Shown piece after piece: positions 9,210 through 18,853 of a stretch of DNA of 64,000 bases. A program made the translations under genes and the position numbers. The stretch spans positions 1-64,000 of the forward strand of contig JBGRQB010000004.1 in the NCBI GenBank assembly GCA_041725875.1, in the 5' to 3' direction. Within the stretch, counting starts at the first letter, position 1. Each line of letters begins with the position of its first letter. The stretch is from JBGRQB01 sp041725875. Its GTDB lineage: Bacteria > Bacteroidota > Ignavibacteria > Ignavibacteriales > Melioribacteraceae. A model generated the notes under the pieces. The model had not been told where the DNA came from. It worked only from the letters and a program-made list of their open reading frames with translations, and searched no databases.

Positions 9210-9387
9210 AAATGTCCGCTAGTTTATTGAAAACTGCTCCTTATGGAACCCAATTTTGACACAGGATGCATTTAAAAATGATAATTCACTAAGTAATATT
9301 CGGATAATAGCAACCAAGACTTAAGAGTTTATTTCGAAAGTTAATTGAGGTTTTTATATAAAAAGATTGGATTTAATTGTTTGTAAA

Positions 9388-9411
9388 ATTCCCCGGAGCA
9401 GATCTCCGGGG
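9388..9411 (-). terminator. rho-independent terminator of the leftward amylase gene
   Basis: CCCCGGAG (9391-9398) pairs with CTCCGGGG (9404-9411) around the loop CAGAT. Read leftward it follows the amylase stop by eight bases and is followed by AATTTTAC, a short U-rich tail. Confidence 0.75.
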
Positions 9412-9418
9412 AGAATGT

Positions 9419-11842
9419 TTATAATGCTAAAAATAGGTAACTCAGCGGATCGGTTTTAATTTTCAGCTTGTTATTTTCCACTTTATAGGTCTTGCCGTTA
9501 AGCAAATCTTTTAAGTCCTCAGCTTTATAAAACTCCGGTAAATCTATTTCAACTTCTTGCGATTTTTTCGATTTGTTAATCACAACAATAATTCTTTCTC
9601 TTAAATCGGAACGTGAATAAGCAAATATATTTTTATCAGCTTTAAGCGTATAAAAATCTCCGTGACGCAATGCAGTATGTCCATTTCTGATTTTAGAAAT
9701 CTTCTGTACCTCTTTTAACATCGCTTTTTCATTTTCAGAAAGGTTCTCACCAAATCTCATCATTCTTCTGTTGTCAGGATCAGATGCGCCTGTCATTCCG
9801 AATTCACTTCCGTAATAAACTACCGGCAGACCCGGAATTGTGAACATATAAGAATAATATAACAATGCTTTTTTGTAGCTCGTTGCGTGATCAACTTTTG
9901 GAGGATTATTCCATCCTATTTCAACTGCATTCCACTGACTCAAATTCAAATCGCCGTCGGCAAAAGCCATATAGCGACTCTTATCGTGACTATCCATAAT
10001 ATTGCCCATTAAGTGCAGCGGACCAAAAACTTCAAGAGTTTTATTCATTTCAAATGAAAGATCTTCAAAAGATCTCTCAGGATTTATAAACACAGATTGT
10101 GCAACATTGTAAAGTTCGAAGTTGAACTGCGAACTAAGCTGACCATTATTTACATAAGAGCCAACAAGATCGTAGCTGCCGAAAGTTTCACCAATCTGAT
10201 AAACTTCACGGTTTTTCGGACGCTCAATTTCCTTCTTCAATTTTTTAGTTAATTCACGCCAGAAAACATTTGGCACGTGTTTTACAGCATCGTGTCTGAA
10301 ACCATCTGCGCCTGTTTCATTTAACCACCAGATTGCGTTGTCAGTCATAGCTTTAAGCGCCTCAGGTGAGTTCTGATAATCAAACGAAGGAAGATAAGGC
10401 TCAAACCAGGTTGTTAATCTGAATTCATCCCAGAAGCGGAGATTTAATCTGCCGTCAGGAAGTTCAAGCTTACCAAACCAGTTGCGATCTTTTTTGAAAA
10501 ACGGATGATCCTGATGCACGTGGTTTGAAACAAAATCGAGCAATACTTTAATGTTGTGTTTATGTGCAATATCAATCAGTTCTTTGAATTTATCCATCGA
10601 ACCAAATTTTTCTTCCACTTTCTGGTGATGGATCGGCCAGTAGCCGTGATAACCTGAATACCATCTGTGCGGTGCAGGAAATTCTTTGAAAGCAACATTC
10701 GGGTTGTCATAAACAGGGGAAAGCCATAAAATGTTAATTCCCAAGTCAGTGAAGTAACCATCTTTTATTTTGTTAATTACACCCTGAAAATCTCCGCCGT
10801 AATAATTTGCTTTCTGCATTATTGAATCGTGTTTTACAGGATTGTTTAACTTTTCATCACCATCGTTAAAACGGTCGATCATCAGACTGTAAATCGTTCC
10901 GTCGTACCAGGAATCAGAATTGTTTTTTACAGGCTCGGAGTTTTCAAGAACAAGTTCCTGAATATTGGATATTTGTCCTTTATGACTCACAACAACTCTT
11001 AAATGATGTCTTCCCATTAAATCAGCCGGATCAACACTTATTTCAACTTTGTTGTTTCCTGTAAATATTTTATCAGAATAAACCCGTTTGTTATCGATAA
11101 AAGCAATTACATCTTTATCTTTTATAAAAGCTTTCGGATCAGTGTGCTGGTATTTGAACATATATTTATATTCGTGACCAAGTTTCAAAAGATTATCAAC
11201 ATGTAAAAATCCTTTACCGGAAAATCTTTCCTGAACCGTTACAACGTTATTGTGTCCGCCAATTCCATTAGGAACTATAACCTTGTTTTTCGGATCCATC
11301 AGTTCGTCACCTTCGCAGAAAAACTTGTATTGGTACTGACCCGGAAGAAGCGGAATTTCTATTTCATAATTTCCGTCATTATCTTTATCAGTCATTTCCA
11401 GATTGGTTCTGTCCCAGCTGTTAAAACTGCCGAATAAGTTTACTTTGTTATATTTTTTCTTTGGGGCAAATTCAAACTTCTGCTTTGCAATAATTTTTGA
11501 AAAGAGAGGGAAGCTGAATCTGTTGCCGCCAAATTCAAATTCTACAATTGTTGCTCCTTCAAAATCGGGGGCCGGGGTAAAATAGAGGGTGTTGCGTTCT
11601 TTATCAAATTTTATTTCTACGTTTTCATTTTCCAGAAAATCCAAATTGTAATTTTCTGCATAAAACATATCGCTTATAATTAGAGAGTCTGTCTGACCGG
11701 CAACAAGTTTAACCGGCTGAATAATTTCCTTTATATCTCTTTGTTGAGAAGGGGTAAATAATACTGTTCCAATTACTATAAATGCTACTGCAATCAATGC
11801 GAAGAATATGATAATCGGGGTCTGTTTCTTCACGTCATTCAT
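9419..11842 (-). CDS. membrane-anchored GH13 alpha-amylase family enzyme
   Basis: Alpha-glucan hydrolase or transferase of 807 aa. One N-terminal helix (about 9-29, uncleaved type, no lipobox) suggests it is held on the outer face of the inner membrane. An E-set/CBM48-like module lies at about 130-205 ('LFGSFNSWDR', 'GQYQYKFFCEG'), then a second beta domain (about 210-300). The GH13 barrel runs from about 312: region I Asp436-His441 ('DFVSNH'), nucleophile Asp518 in 'DGFRHDAVKH', acid/base Glu552 in 'QIGETFG', and third Asp620 in 'DSHDKSR'. A C-terminal beta domain closes the protein. Gene spacing (14 bp after the sugar transporter, AAGGAG ribosome site) indicates one operon. The layout resembles neopullulanase/cyclomaltodextrinase enzymes; exact specificity is not readable. 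Confidence 0.9.
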   Translation of the reverse strand: MNDVKKQTPIIIFFALIAVAFIVIGTVLFTPSQQRDIKEIIQPVKLVAGQTDSLIISDMFYAENYNLDFLENENVEIKFDKERNTLYFTPAPDFEGATIVEFEFGGNRFSFPLFSKIIAKQKFEFAPKKKYNKVNLFGSFNSWDRTNLEMTDKDNDGNYEIEIPLLPGQYQYKFFCEGDELMDPKNKVIVPNGIGGHNNVVTVQERFSGKGFLHVDNLLKLGHEYKYMFKYQHTDPKAFIKDKDVIAFIDNKRVYSDKIFTGNNKVEISVDPADLMGRHHLRVVVSHKGQISNIQELVLENSEPVKNNSDSWYDGTIYSLMIDRFNDGDEKLNNPVKHDSIMQKANYYGGDFQGVINKIKDGYFTDLGINILWLSPVYDNPNVAFKEFPAPHRWYSGYHGYWPIHHQKVEEKFGSMDKFKELIDIAHKHNIKVLLDFVSNHVHQDHPFFKKDRNWFGKLELPDGRLNLRFWDEFRLTTWFEPYLPSFDYQNSPEALKAMTDNAIWWLNETGADGFRHDAVKHVPNVFWRELTKKLKKEIERPKNREVYQIGETFGSYDLVGSYVNNGQLSSQFNFELYNVAQSVFINPERSFEDLSFEMNKTLEVFGPLHLMGNIMDSHDKSRYMAFADGDLNLSQWNAVEIGWNNPPKVDHATSYKKALLYYSYMFTIPGLPVVYYGSEFGMTGASDPDNRRMMRFGENLSENEKAMLKEVQKISKIRNGHTALRHGDFYTLKADKNIFAYSRSDLRERIIVVINKSKKSQEVEIDLPEFYKAEDLKDLLNGKTYKVENNKLKIKTDPLSYLFLAL

Positions 11843-11856
11843 TTAAAAATATCTCC

Positions 11857-13125
11857 TTAAACTTTTTTGTTTTCCTTAACCATAAACCATAATACTCCGG
11901 AAATAAAGAGGGAAGTACCGCTTATGATAAATATTATGTTCTGATTGGCAAAAGACGAAATTACCGAACCAATTACAACACTTGAAATTAACTGCGGAAT
12001 TACAACGGAAAGATTAAACATTCCCATAAAAAATCCCATTTTGCTTTTATCTACTTTTTCAGACATAATTGCAAATGGCAGACTCACAACCGCGGCCCAT
12101 CCAATTCCGCAAACAGCCATAAAAACGTAAAGTGAAATTGTTGAAGAACCAAAAAATACAATTCCAAAATAACCTAAAGCCATTATAAAAATAGTAGATA
12201 AATGTGTTTTTACTCGTCCGATTTTCTTAGCCAGCGGTTCAAGAACCGTTGCAGGAAGTATAGCTCCTACTGCATTTAAAACCAGAAACGAAATTGAAAT
12301 TATTTGTCCAATTTGATTATTAACCTCGTCTGATAAATCAGCACCAAAATCATTTACACCAAACATTTTCTGTTTGATAAAAAAGATTATATAGACAAAC
12401 ATTGTCTGAATACCTAACCACGAAAAACCGTGCGCTATGCAAAGTTTTATAAACTGAGGTACATCAGAACTTCCTTCGGTTGCAGAAGATGTTTCTTCTT
12501 CTGTCTGTTCAAGCTCTTTTGGTTCTTCAATAAAAAACATTGGTACTACTGAAAATAAAAGAACTAAAACAGCACCGGAGTAAATTAAGAAATAATTTCC
12601 AAATACGGCCCCTATAAAGTAAGCCAGCATACCAAAAGTACCTGAAATTGTCTGCATCCAGGTGTAACCTTTTGTTCTGGGAATACCATCAGGTGTAACA
12701 TCGGCAATTATCGATCTCGTGGGGTTGAAACTGATATTAATTGCCATATCAAGCGTTAATGCAACAAATAAAGCAACAAAAATAAGGCTGCCGATACCTA
12801 GAGTGTTATCAATGGTATCTATGTGGGGCAGAGCAACCAGCATTAATGCTGCAAGAGTTCCGCCAATCAGGACAAAAGGTCTCCGGCGTCCGCCCCAAAA
12901 CCACACTTTATCACTGATTAAACCGACAATTGGCTGACCTAAAATACCTGCCAGCGGACCTGCAGCCCACACAAAACCAACCTCGTGAATATCGAGCTGA
13001 TACTGTGTGTTCATTATCCAGGTGAGTGCAGCTATCTGAATTGAAAGGGCAAAGCCCATTGCCGTTGCAGGAAAACTTAATAATGCATAAAACGAATTTG
13101 ACAGTTTTTTCTGAAATTCGAGCAT
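11857..13125 (-). CDS. MFS sugar transporter, maltose/sucrose-type (SLC45/SUT-like)
   Basis: A 422-aa, 12-helix major facilitator protein, probably a proton-coupled disaccharide or malto-oligosaccharide importer. Evidence: many hydrophobic helices, 'GQPIVGLISDKVW' and 'GGRRRPF' after helix 2 (the GRRRP motif of sucrose/maltose symporters of the SUT/SLC45 and bacterial MalT-like group), and a hydrophilic central loop rich in Glu/Ser (about 200-220). It is the first gene of a leftward operon with the membrane-anchored amylase, with TAAGGAGA before its ATG. It faces two further GH13 genes across the 13126-13289 promoter region, so malto-oligosaccharide is the best substrate guess. Family is firm, sugar is inferred from context. 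Confidence 0.85.
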   Translation of the reverse strand: MLEFQKKLSNSFYALLSFPATAMGFALSIQIAALTWIMNTQYQLDIHEVGFVWAAGPLAGILGQPIVGLISDKVWFWGGRRRPFVLIGGTLAALMLVALPHIDTIDNTLGIGSLIFVALFVALTLDMAINISFNPTRSIIADVTPDGIPRTKGYTWMQTISGTFGMLAYFIGAVFGNYFLIYSGAVLVLLFSVVPMFFIEEPKELEQTEEETSSATEGSSDVPQFIKLCIAHGFSWLGIQTMFVYIIFFIKQKMFGVNDFGADLSDEVNNQIGQIISISFLVLNAVGAILPATVLEPLAKKIGRVKTHLSTIFIMALGYFGIVFFGSSTISLYVFMAVCGIGWAAVVSLPFAIMSEKVDKSKMGFFMGMFNLSVVIPQLISSVVIGSVISSFANQNIIFIISGTSLFISGVLWFMVKENKKV

Positions 13126-13228
13126 TTTCTCTCCTTAAAACGTTAAACTATAAAATTAAATTAAATGATAAAGAACCTAAAAATTTTAGCTCAAGATAAG
13201 CAAATTTTATTAATTAAATCAACGAGTG

Positions 13229-13260
13229 TTGGAGTTTTAACTTATAAAATTATATATTTG
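13229..13260 (+). promoter_or_regulatory. Bacteroidota-type promoter upstream of the T9SS amylase
   Basis: TTG at 13229-13231 is followed after 21 bp by TATATTTG at 13253-13260, matching the Bacteroidota -33 TTTG / -7 TAnnTTTG layout. The start codon lies 30 bp further on. The whole 13126-13289 interval separates divergent genes and should also hold the leftward promoter, which was not resolved. Confidence 0.5.
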
Positions 13261-13289
13261 AGAACCCCACTAAACATATTGAGAGTTCT

Positions 13290-16124
13290 ATGAAATTACG
13301 AATTGTATGGTTATTCCCCGTAATCATATTTTTCAACCTGTTGTATGGACAGGTTGTAACTACCGTTCCGGTATTTCCTACTGATGACGATAATATTACT
13401 CTATATTTCGATGCATCAAAAGGTGATGCTGGTTTAAAAGGTTATACCGGTAAAGTTTTTGCCCATACCGGCGTAACTATTGATGGAAAACAGTGGCAAA
13501 ATGTTGTTGGTCCAAACTGGGGCGACGACGCTAATCAGCCCGAACTTACAAGAAGTAACAGCAACCCCGATCTGTATACTCTTGTAATCGGAAATCCGCA
13601 TACTTTTTATAATGTTCCTGCTTCTACGGAAATTACGGAACTTAATTTTGTATTCAGAAGTGAAGGATCAGAGGGTCCCACAGGAAGAGCAGCCGGCGGA
13701 GGCGACATTTTCGTTACTCTGTACAAAGCTGAACTTAATGTGAAATTCTCTTTACCAGATTCACCTCAGTTTGTAAAACCGGCTGAATCAGTAACTTTTG
13801 AAGCAACCGGATCAGGCGCAGATTCGCTGGTACTTTTTATTGATAACAACAAAGTTGCTTCCACAACCTCAAATACCTTACAATATAATCATCAGTTTAA
13901 TCAGTCAGGAAAACAGCAGGCAGTTGTAACTGCATACAGCAGTTCCGGTAATAAATCTGATTCAACTTATATTGTTGTACGTGCGGTTAATAATATAGCA
14001 GCTCTGCCTGCCAACACCGAATATGGTATCAATTATGTAAATGGAACCACAGTTACACTGGCTTTACCGAGTCCGCATAAAAAGTTTGTTTATGTTATTG
14101 GTGATTTCAATAACTGGGAACCAGATGAAAACTACCAGATGAATGTAACTTCCGATTCCTCAACTCACTGGATCACACTTCAAAATCTCGAAGCAGGTAA
14201 AGAATATGCATTCCAGTATTATATTGACGGAAAAATTAAAATTGCAGATCCTTATACTGATAAAATTCTTGATCCCTGGAATGATAAACACATCGATGCA
14301 GCCACTTATCCCGGATTAAAAGCCTATCCTGAAAATAAAACAGAAGGAATTGTTTCTGTTTTTCAGACTAACCAGACAGGCTATGCCTGGGAGGTTACTG
14401 ATTTTGTAAAACCGGAAAAAGAAAAACTGGTTATTTACGAACTTCTTGTCAGAGATTTTATAACCGAACATACTTTCAAAGCAGTTACAGATTCTCTCGA
14501 TTATCTTGAAAGACTGGGAGTTAACGCAATTGAACTTATGCCGGTAAATGAATTTGAAGGAAACTCAAGCTGGGGTTATAATCCTTCATTCCTTTTTGCT
14601 CCTGATAAATATTACGGACATAAAAACGATCTGAAAAAGTTTATTGACGAATGCCACAAACGAGGTATTGCAGTTTTAATAGATTTGGTTCTTAACCATC
14701 AGTTCGGACTTTCACCATTTGTTCAAATGTACTTCGAAAGTGGCAAACCAACAGCTGATAACCCATGGTTTAATGTTAATCATAATTTTGAAAACACAGA
14801 TGCTCACTGGGGATATGATTTTAATCACGAAAGCGCAATGACTCAGCAGCTTGTTGACAGAATTACAAAATACTGGCTTACAGAATATAAATTTGATGGG
14901 TTCCGTTTCGACTTTACAAAAGGTTTCGGCAACAACTGGAAAGCAAATTCTTCCGATTCCTGGGGAAGTTTGTACGATGCTGACAGAGTCAGATTACTAA
15001 AACGTATGGCAGATAAAATCTGGGAAGTTGATTCTAAAGCTTTTGTTACTTTTGAACATCTTGCCGAAAACAAAGAAGAGAAAGAACTTGCCGATTATGG
15101 TATTCTTCTTTGGGGTAATATGAATCACAATTATAATGAAGCTTCAATGGGTTATAATGAAAATGGAAAATCAAACATTTCCGGTACTCTTTATTCAAAC
15201 AGAAACTGGACTGAAGCAAATCTGATTTCCTATATGGAGAGTCACGACGAAGAAAGACTGATGTATAAAAATCTTCAATATGGCAACAGTTCAAACGGCT
15301 ATAATGTAAAAGATCTTGAAACTGCTATTGCCAGACAAATGCTTGTCTCAGCATTTTTCTACACTCTTCCGGGTCCGAAAATGCTCTGGCAGTTTGGTGA
15401 ACTTGGTTATGATTTTTCAATAAATCATAACGGTCGTGTTGGTGAAAAACCAATCCGCTGGGATTATTATCAGGATAACAATCGCAGAAGTCTCTACAAA
15501 GTTACTTCCGAGTTAATAAAACTGAAAACCAAACACGATGTTTTCAACAGCAATGATATAAGCTATTCTTTCTCAGCCGCAACAAAAAGATTAAATCTAT
15601 CCACAGATACATTAAAAGTTACTGTTATCGGGAACTTTGATGTTAAAGTAGGATCAGTTGTTCCTCAATTCCAGAACACCGGCTGGTGGTACGATTATTT
15701 TAGTGGCGACAGTATTTATGTTTCCGATGTAAATACACCTGTGAGTCTGGTAGCAGGAGAGTTTCACCTCTATTCAACAAAAAAACTTGGTACACCTGAA
15801 AAAGGAATTCTTGTTGATATTGATGAAACCACAGACAACTTAATTGAAACTTACGGCTTAACACAAAATTATCCTAACCCGTTTAATCCTTCTACAACTT
15901 TTAAATATCAGGTTCCTGAAGAATCAAAAGTTGTAATCAAGGTTTATAATCTTGTGGGACAGGTAGTTAAAACGCTTGTTAATGAAACAAAAGAACAAGG
16001 TTCTTACGAAGTTGTATGGGATGGAACAAATAGTTCCGGACAGAAAGTTTCGAGCGGAGTTTATTTCTACCAGCTTAGAGCCGGGACTTATGTTGAAACC
16101 AGAAAAATGATTTTACTGAAATAA
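13290..16124 (+). CDS. secreted GH13 alpha-glucan hydrolase with T9SS sorting domain
   Basis: A 944-aa exported enzyme of starch/glycogen breakdown. Signal peptide at about 1-20 ('LFPVIIFFNLLYGQ'), a starch-binding-like beta domain (about 25-150), an Ig-like domain (155-232), and a CBM48/E-set module (about 244-335, 'VIGDFNNWEP', 'YAFQYYIDG'). The GH13 barrel (about 378-740) has region I ending at His470, nucleophile Asp541 in 'DGFRFDFTKG', acid/base Glu589 in 'FVTFEHLAE', and Asp653 in 'ESHDEER'. The C-terminus (about 860-944) is a T9SS sorting domain: 'QNYPNPFNPST', 'VKIYNLVGQ'-like strand and 'SGVYFYQLRAG'. It is therefore probably released or surface-bound. It precedes another GH13 gene by 48 bp. 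The CBM48 and catalytic motifs suggest a debranching/amylase type; the precise activity is uncertain. Confidence 0.92.
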   Translation: MKLRIVWLFPVIIFFNLLYGQVVTTVPVFPTDDDNITLYFDASKGDAGLKGYTGKVFAHTGVTIDGKQWQNVVGPNWGDDANQPELTRSNSNPDLYTLVIGNPHTFYNVPASTEITELNFVFRSEGSEGPTGRAAGGGDIFVTLYKAELNVKFSLPDSPQFVKPAESVTFEATGSGADSLVLFIDNNKVASTTSNTLQYNHQFNQSGKQQAVVTAYSSSGNKSDSTYIVVRAVNNIAALPANTEYGINYVNGTTVTLALPSPHKKFVYVIGDFNNWEPDENYQMNVTSDSSTHWITLQNLEAGKEYAFQYYIDGKIKIADPYTDKILDPWNDKHIDAATYPGLKAYPENKTEGIVSVFQTNQTGYAWEVTDFVKPEKEKLVIYELLVRDFITEHTFKAVTDSLDYLERLGVNAIELMPVNEFEGNSSWGYNPSFLFAPDKYYGHKNDLKKFIDECHKRGIAVLIDLVLNHQFGLSPFVQMYFESGKPTADNPWFNVNHNFENTDAHWGYDFNHESAMTQQLVDRITKYWLTEYKFDGFRFDFTKGFGNNWKANSSDSWGSLYDADRVRLLKRMADKIWEVDSKAFVTFEHLAENKEEKELADYGILLWGNMNHNYNEASMGYNENGKSNISGTLYSNRNWTEANLISYMESHDEERLMYKNLQYGNSSNGYNVKDLETAIARQMLVSAFFYTLPGPKMLWQFGELGYDFSINHNGRVGEKPIRWDYYQDNNRRSLYKVTSELIKLKTKHDVFNSNDISYSFSAATKRLNLSTDTLKVTVIGNFDVKVGSVVPQFQNTGWWYDYFSGDSIYVSDVNTPVSLVAGEFHLYSTKKLGTPEKGILVDIDETTDNLIETYGLTQNYPNPFNPSTTFKYQVPEESKVVIKVYNLVGQVVKTLVNETKEQGSYEVVWDGTNSSGQKVSSGVYFYQLRAGTYVETRKMILLK

Positions 16125-16172
16125 TTATAAATGAATAAACCAAAATTTGTTGTAAATAAATAACAGGTTAAT

Positions 16173-17966
16173 ATGAAAAAGATTTTACTTATTACTTTGA
16201 TTTTAAGTTCCTTTTGTGCTTTTGCGCAAAAGAGTGCCCCTCGTGTTCCTGAGTGGGCAAAAGAAGCTGTGTGGTATCAGATTTTTCCTGAAAGATTTGC
16301 CAACGGCGATAAATCCAACGATCCGCAGCCAAAAGATTTGGAAGGCGGCTGGCCTTATTTTATCCCTGAAGGATGGCAGAATCATCCTTGGGAATCTGAC
16401 TGGTACAAACAGCAACCTTGGGAGAAAAAAACTGATTTCGATTTCTACAGAAATGCGGGTCTGAGACGCTATGGCGGTGACTTGCAGGGAGTTATCGATA
16501 AATTAGATTATCTGCAGGATTTGGGAATTACTGCAATTTATTTTAATCCTGTGTTTGAATCACCTTCGCTTCACAAATATGATGCAACTATGTATCATCA
16601 TATTGATAACAATTTTGGTCCCGATCCGGCTGGTGACAGAAAAATATGGGAAAGTGAAAACCCTGCCGATCCTTCCACCTGGAAATGGACTTCTGCAGAT
16701 AAATTGTTTTTGAACCTTCTTAAAGAAGCTCACAAACGCGGAATGAAAGTTATTATTGACGGTGTGTTTAATCACGTTGGAAATACTTTCTGGGCATTTA
16801 AAGATGTAATTAAAAATCAGGATAAATCTGAGTATAAAGACTGGTTCTACATTAAGAAGTTTGACGATCCTGCAACACCCGATGTAAATGAATTTGATTA
16901 CGAAGGCTGGTACGGAGTTAAAGATCTTCCTGAAATTAAAGAAGATGAAAACGGACTTATCGATGCACCTGCTGCTCATATAAAAGATATTATCAAAAGA
17001 TGGATGGATCCGAATAATGACGGTGATCCTTCTGATGGTATTGACGGCTGGAGACTTGACGTAGCTGAAATGGTTGAACTTGGTTTCTGGAAAAAATTCA
17101 GAACCTGGGTAAAAGAAATTAATCCAAATGCTTACACCACCGGTGAAGTTTGGTGGGAAGACTGGAAAGTAAATAAAATGTTTAACGCAGCTCCGTGGCT
17201 GCAGGGTGATGCTTTTGATGCAGTTATGAATTATCGCTTTGCACGTGCAGTTAAGAATTTTGTAATTGATCAAAAAACAAAAATTGATGCTCAGGCTTTT
17301 GCCGATACAATGAAAAACGTTTACAGAGATTATCATCCTGAAAATCACGCTGTTATGATGAACCTTATGGGAAGTCACGATACCGAGCGTCTTGCTTCAT
17401 TAATCGTGAATCCCGATTTCTGGTTAGATCATAATGCTAATCCTGCGCAAAGAAAAGAATTTGATCCGGCTGCACCAGATGCAAAAGGAAGAGAAATTCA
17501 GAGACTTGTTCTTGCAATGCAGATGACAATGCCCGGCGCACCAATGATTTATTATGGTGACGAAGCAGGAATGTGGGGCGGTGATGATCCTGACGACAGA
17601 AAACCAATGGTATGGCCTGAAATTAAATATGAAACAGAAACAGCACATCCGTTTGGATTAAAAAGAAAAACAAGTGAAGTGAAATTCAATAAAAATCTTT
17701 TTGACTGGTACAAAAAATTGATAGCAATCAGAAAATCTGATAAAGCATTTTCACTTGGAAGCATAGATTTTGTTAAAACCAAAGGAACTCTTCTTGTATT
17801 TACAAGAAATTATAAAAACAGCAAATATACTATTGTTGTTAACTCTTCTGATAAAGAAGTTAAAACTTCAGTCGGGAAAGGAATGAAAAAAGAATTGATT
17901 TCCGGTAAAAAAGTAGATAGTGGCAGTTTAGCATTACTGCCGCATCAGATGATGATATTGCAATAG
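16173..17966 (+). CDS. exported GH13 alpha-amylase / cyclomaltodextrinase-like enzyme
   Basis: A 597-aa GH13 enzyme with a cleavable signal peptide (residues 1-17, site after 'CAFA'), so periplasmic or secreted; it has no T9SS tail and no lipobox. Motifs: 'AVWYQIFPERFANGD' at the start of the barrel (typical of neopullulanase/cyclomaltodextrinase types), 'GGDLQGV', region I with His201, nucleophile Asp296 in 'DGWRLDVAE', acid/base Glu325 in 'TTGEVWWED', and Asp403 in 'GSHDTERL'. An Asp/Asn-rich Ca-site-like loop 'DPNNDGDPSDG' precedes region II. It lies 48 bp after the T9SS enzyme and is probably co-transcribed, suggesting sequential cleavage of polymer and then oligosaccharides before import. 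The exact product range is unknown. Confidence 0.9.
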   Translation: MKKILLITLILSSFCAFAQKSAPRVPEWAKEAVWYQIFPERFANGDKSNDPQPKDLEGGWPYFIPEGWQNHPWESDWYKQQPWEKKTDFDFYRNAGLRRYGGDLQGVIDKLDYLQDLGITAIYFNPVFESPSLHKYDATMYHHIDNNFGPDPAGDRKIWESENPADPSTWKWTSADKLFLNLLKEAHKRGMKVIIDGVFNHVGNTFWAFKDVIKNQDKSEYKDWFYIKKFDDPATPDVNEFDYEGWYGVKDLPEIKEDENGLIDAPAAHIKDIIKRWMDPNNDGDPSDGIDGWRLDVAEMVELGFWKKFRTWVKEINPNAYTTGEVWWEDWKVNKMFNAAPWLQGDAFDAVMNYRFARAVKNFVIDQKTKIDAQAFADTMKNVYRDYHPENHAVMMNLMGSHDTERLASLIVNPDFWLDHNANPAQRKEFDPAAPDAKGREIQRLVLAMQMTMPGAPMIYYGDEAGMWGGDDPDDRKPMVWPEIKYETETAHPFGLKRKTSEVKFNKNLFDWYKKLIAIRKSDKAFSLGSIDFVKTKGTLLVFTRNYKNSKYTIVVNSSDKEVKTSVGKGMKKELISGKKVDSGSLALLPHQMMILQ

Positions 17967-18002
17967 AAATATTGCAGTGCATATACTCTCTAATACTGTA
18001 AT

Positions 18003-18029
18003 AAATCCCGGCCTACTCAGCCGGGATTT
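18003..18029. terminator. bidirectional terminator between convergent genes
   Basis: AAATCCCGGC (18003-18012) pairs perfectly with GCCGGGATTT (18020-18029) around a 7-nt loop. T-rich sequence follows rightward and A-rich sequence precedes, so it can stop both the amylase transcript (+) and the Dms-like operon (-), whose last stop codon touches the stem. Confidence 0.8.
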
Positions 18030-18853
18030 TATATTTCAGCTTGTCGCAAAATTTGTTCTCTTACCTTTGCTACTCCGCAATCAGGATTAATTTGAATTGC
18101 AGAAGAATAAAATGTTATTCTGTCAATCACCACCAAAACTCCAACCAGATAAAACGGTACAAATCCCAATATCAGTAATAATGGTAAAAGCAGTATTGTA
18201 ATAATTCCTCTTATTTGTAAATAAATTACCGATGGAATTACCAGATGAGGAAAATGGAAAATCCTTATATTTTTTTTACTTAAAAGTAATTTGTATCTTT
18301 TTGTGAAAAAATAGAAATCGGCACAAAGCAAAATAATTACAGGTAGATAAGATGAATCGATCTGACTCTGATAATAAGTAACTGCAAGCAGAAGCGCAGA
18401 TACAAAAGGGGAATATAAATTAAGTGAACCTTTCCAGGCAATTTGTGCCGGAAGATTATAAACCATTCCCACTGAAAAAACTGTTAACAAAGCAAACAAA
18501 GTTACAACCGGAAACAGAAGATGATTGCTTAAACCAAGTTCTGAATATTGGTTAAAGTAGATGAGAAAAAGAGAAATCATAAATGCACTTCCGAAAATTA
18601 TTTCTCTGCTTAACCAGGAAGTTTTAACTCCTGTTACAGCTCTTACGGCTCTTACTTTTTTTGCAAGATGCAGAAATGAAGCGGAAAATCCTGCAACACT
18701 GATTCCTGTTATAATATGAAGATTTGAAAAACGGAAAACCATCTCCGGTTCAAACAGTTCAATAAATGTTATTCCGCACATTAAGCCTGCGGCAACTGTC
18801 ATAAATGAAGTAAATATTACAAGCGGAATCAAATCTGAAAACTTTTTATCCAT
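18029..18853 (-). CDS. DmsC/PsrC-like membrane anchor subunit
   Basis: A 274-aa polytopic membrane protein with about eight hydrophobic helices, beginning 'LIPLVIFTSFMTVAAGLMCG', in the style of DmsC quinol-oxidising anchors. It would hold the molybdo- and Fe-S subunits at the membrane and exchange electrons with menaquinone. Its start overlaps the stop of the four-cluster ferredoxin subunit by 8 bp (AAATGGATAA, GGAGG ahead), a sign of coupled translation. The sequence ends directly on a bidirectional terminator. Assignment rests on topology and gene order; quinone-site residues cannot be named. Confidence 0.85.
   Translation of the reverse strand: MDKKFSDLIPLVIFTSFMTVAAGLMCGITFIELFEPEMVFRFSNLHIITGISVAGFSASFLHLAKKVRAVRAVTGVKTSWLSREIIFGSAFMISLFLIYFNQYSELGLSNHLLFPVVTLFALLTVFSVGMVYNLPAQIAWKGSLNLYSPFVSALLLAVTYYQSQIDSSYLPVIILLCADFYFFTKRYKLLLSKKNIRIFHFPHLVIPSVIYLQIRGIITILLLPLLLILGFVPFYLVGVLVVIDRITFYSSAIQINPDCGVAKVREQILRQAEI

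Noticed and set aside
16560..17378. 272-codon open frame on the minus strand
   Set aside because: It lies entirely antisense to the well-supported GH13 gene with intact catalytic motifs; the translated sequence is low-complexity and Ile/Phe/Cys-rich with no ribosome site.
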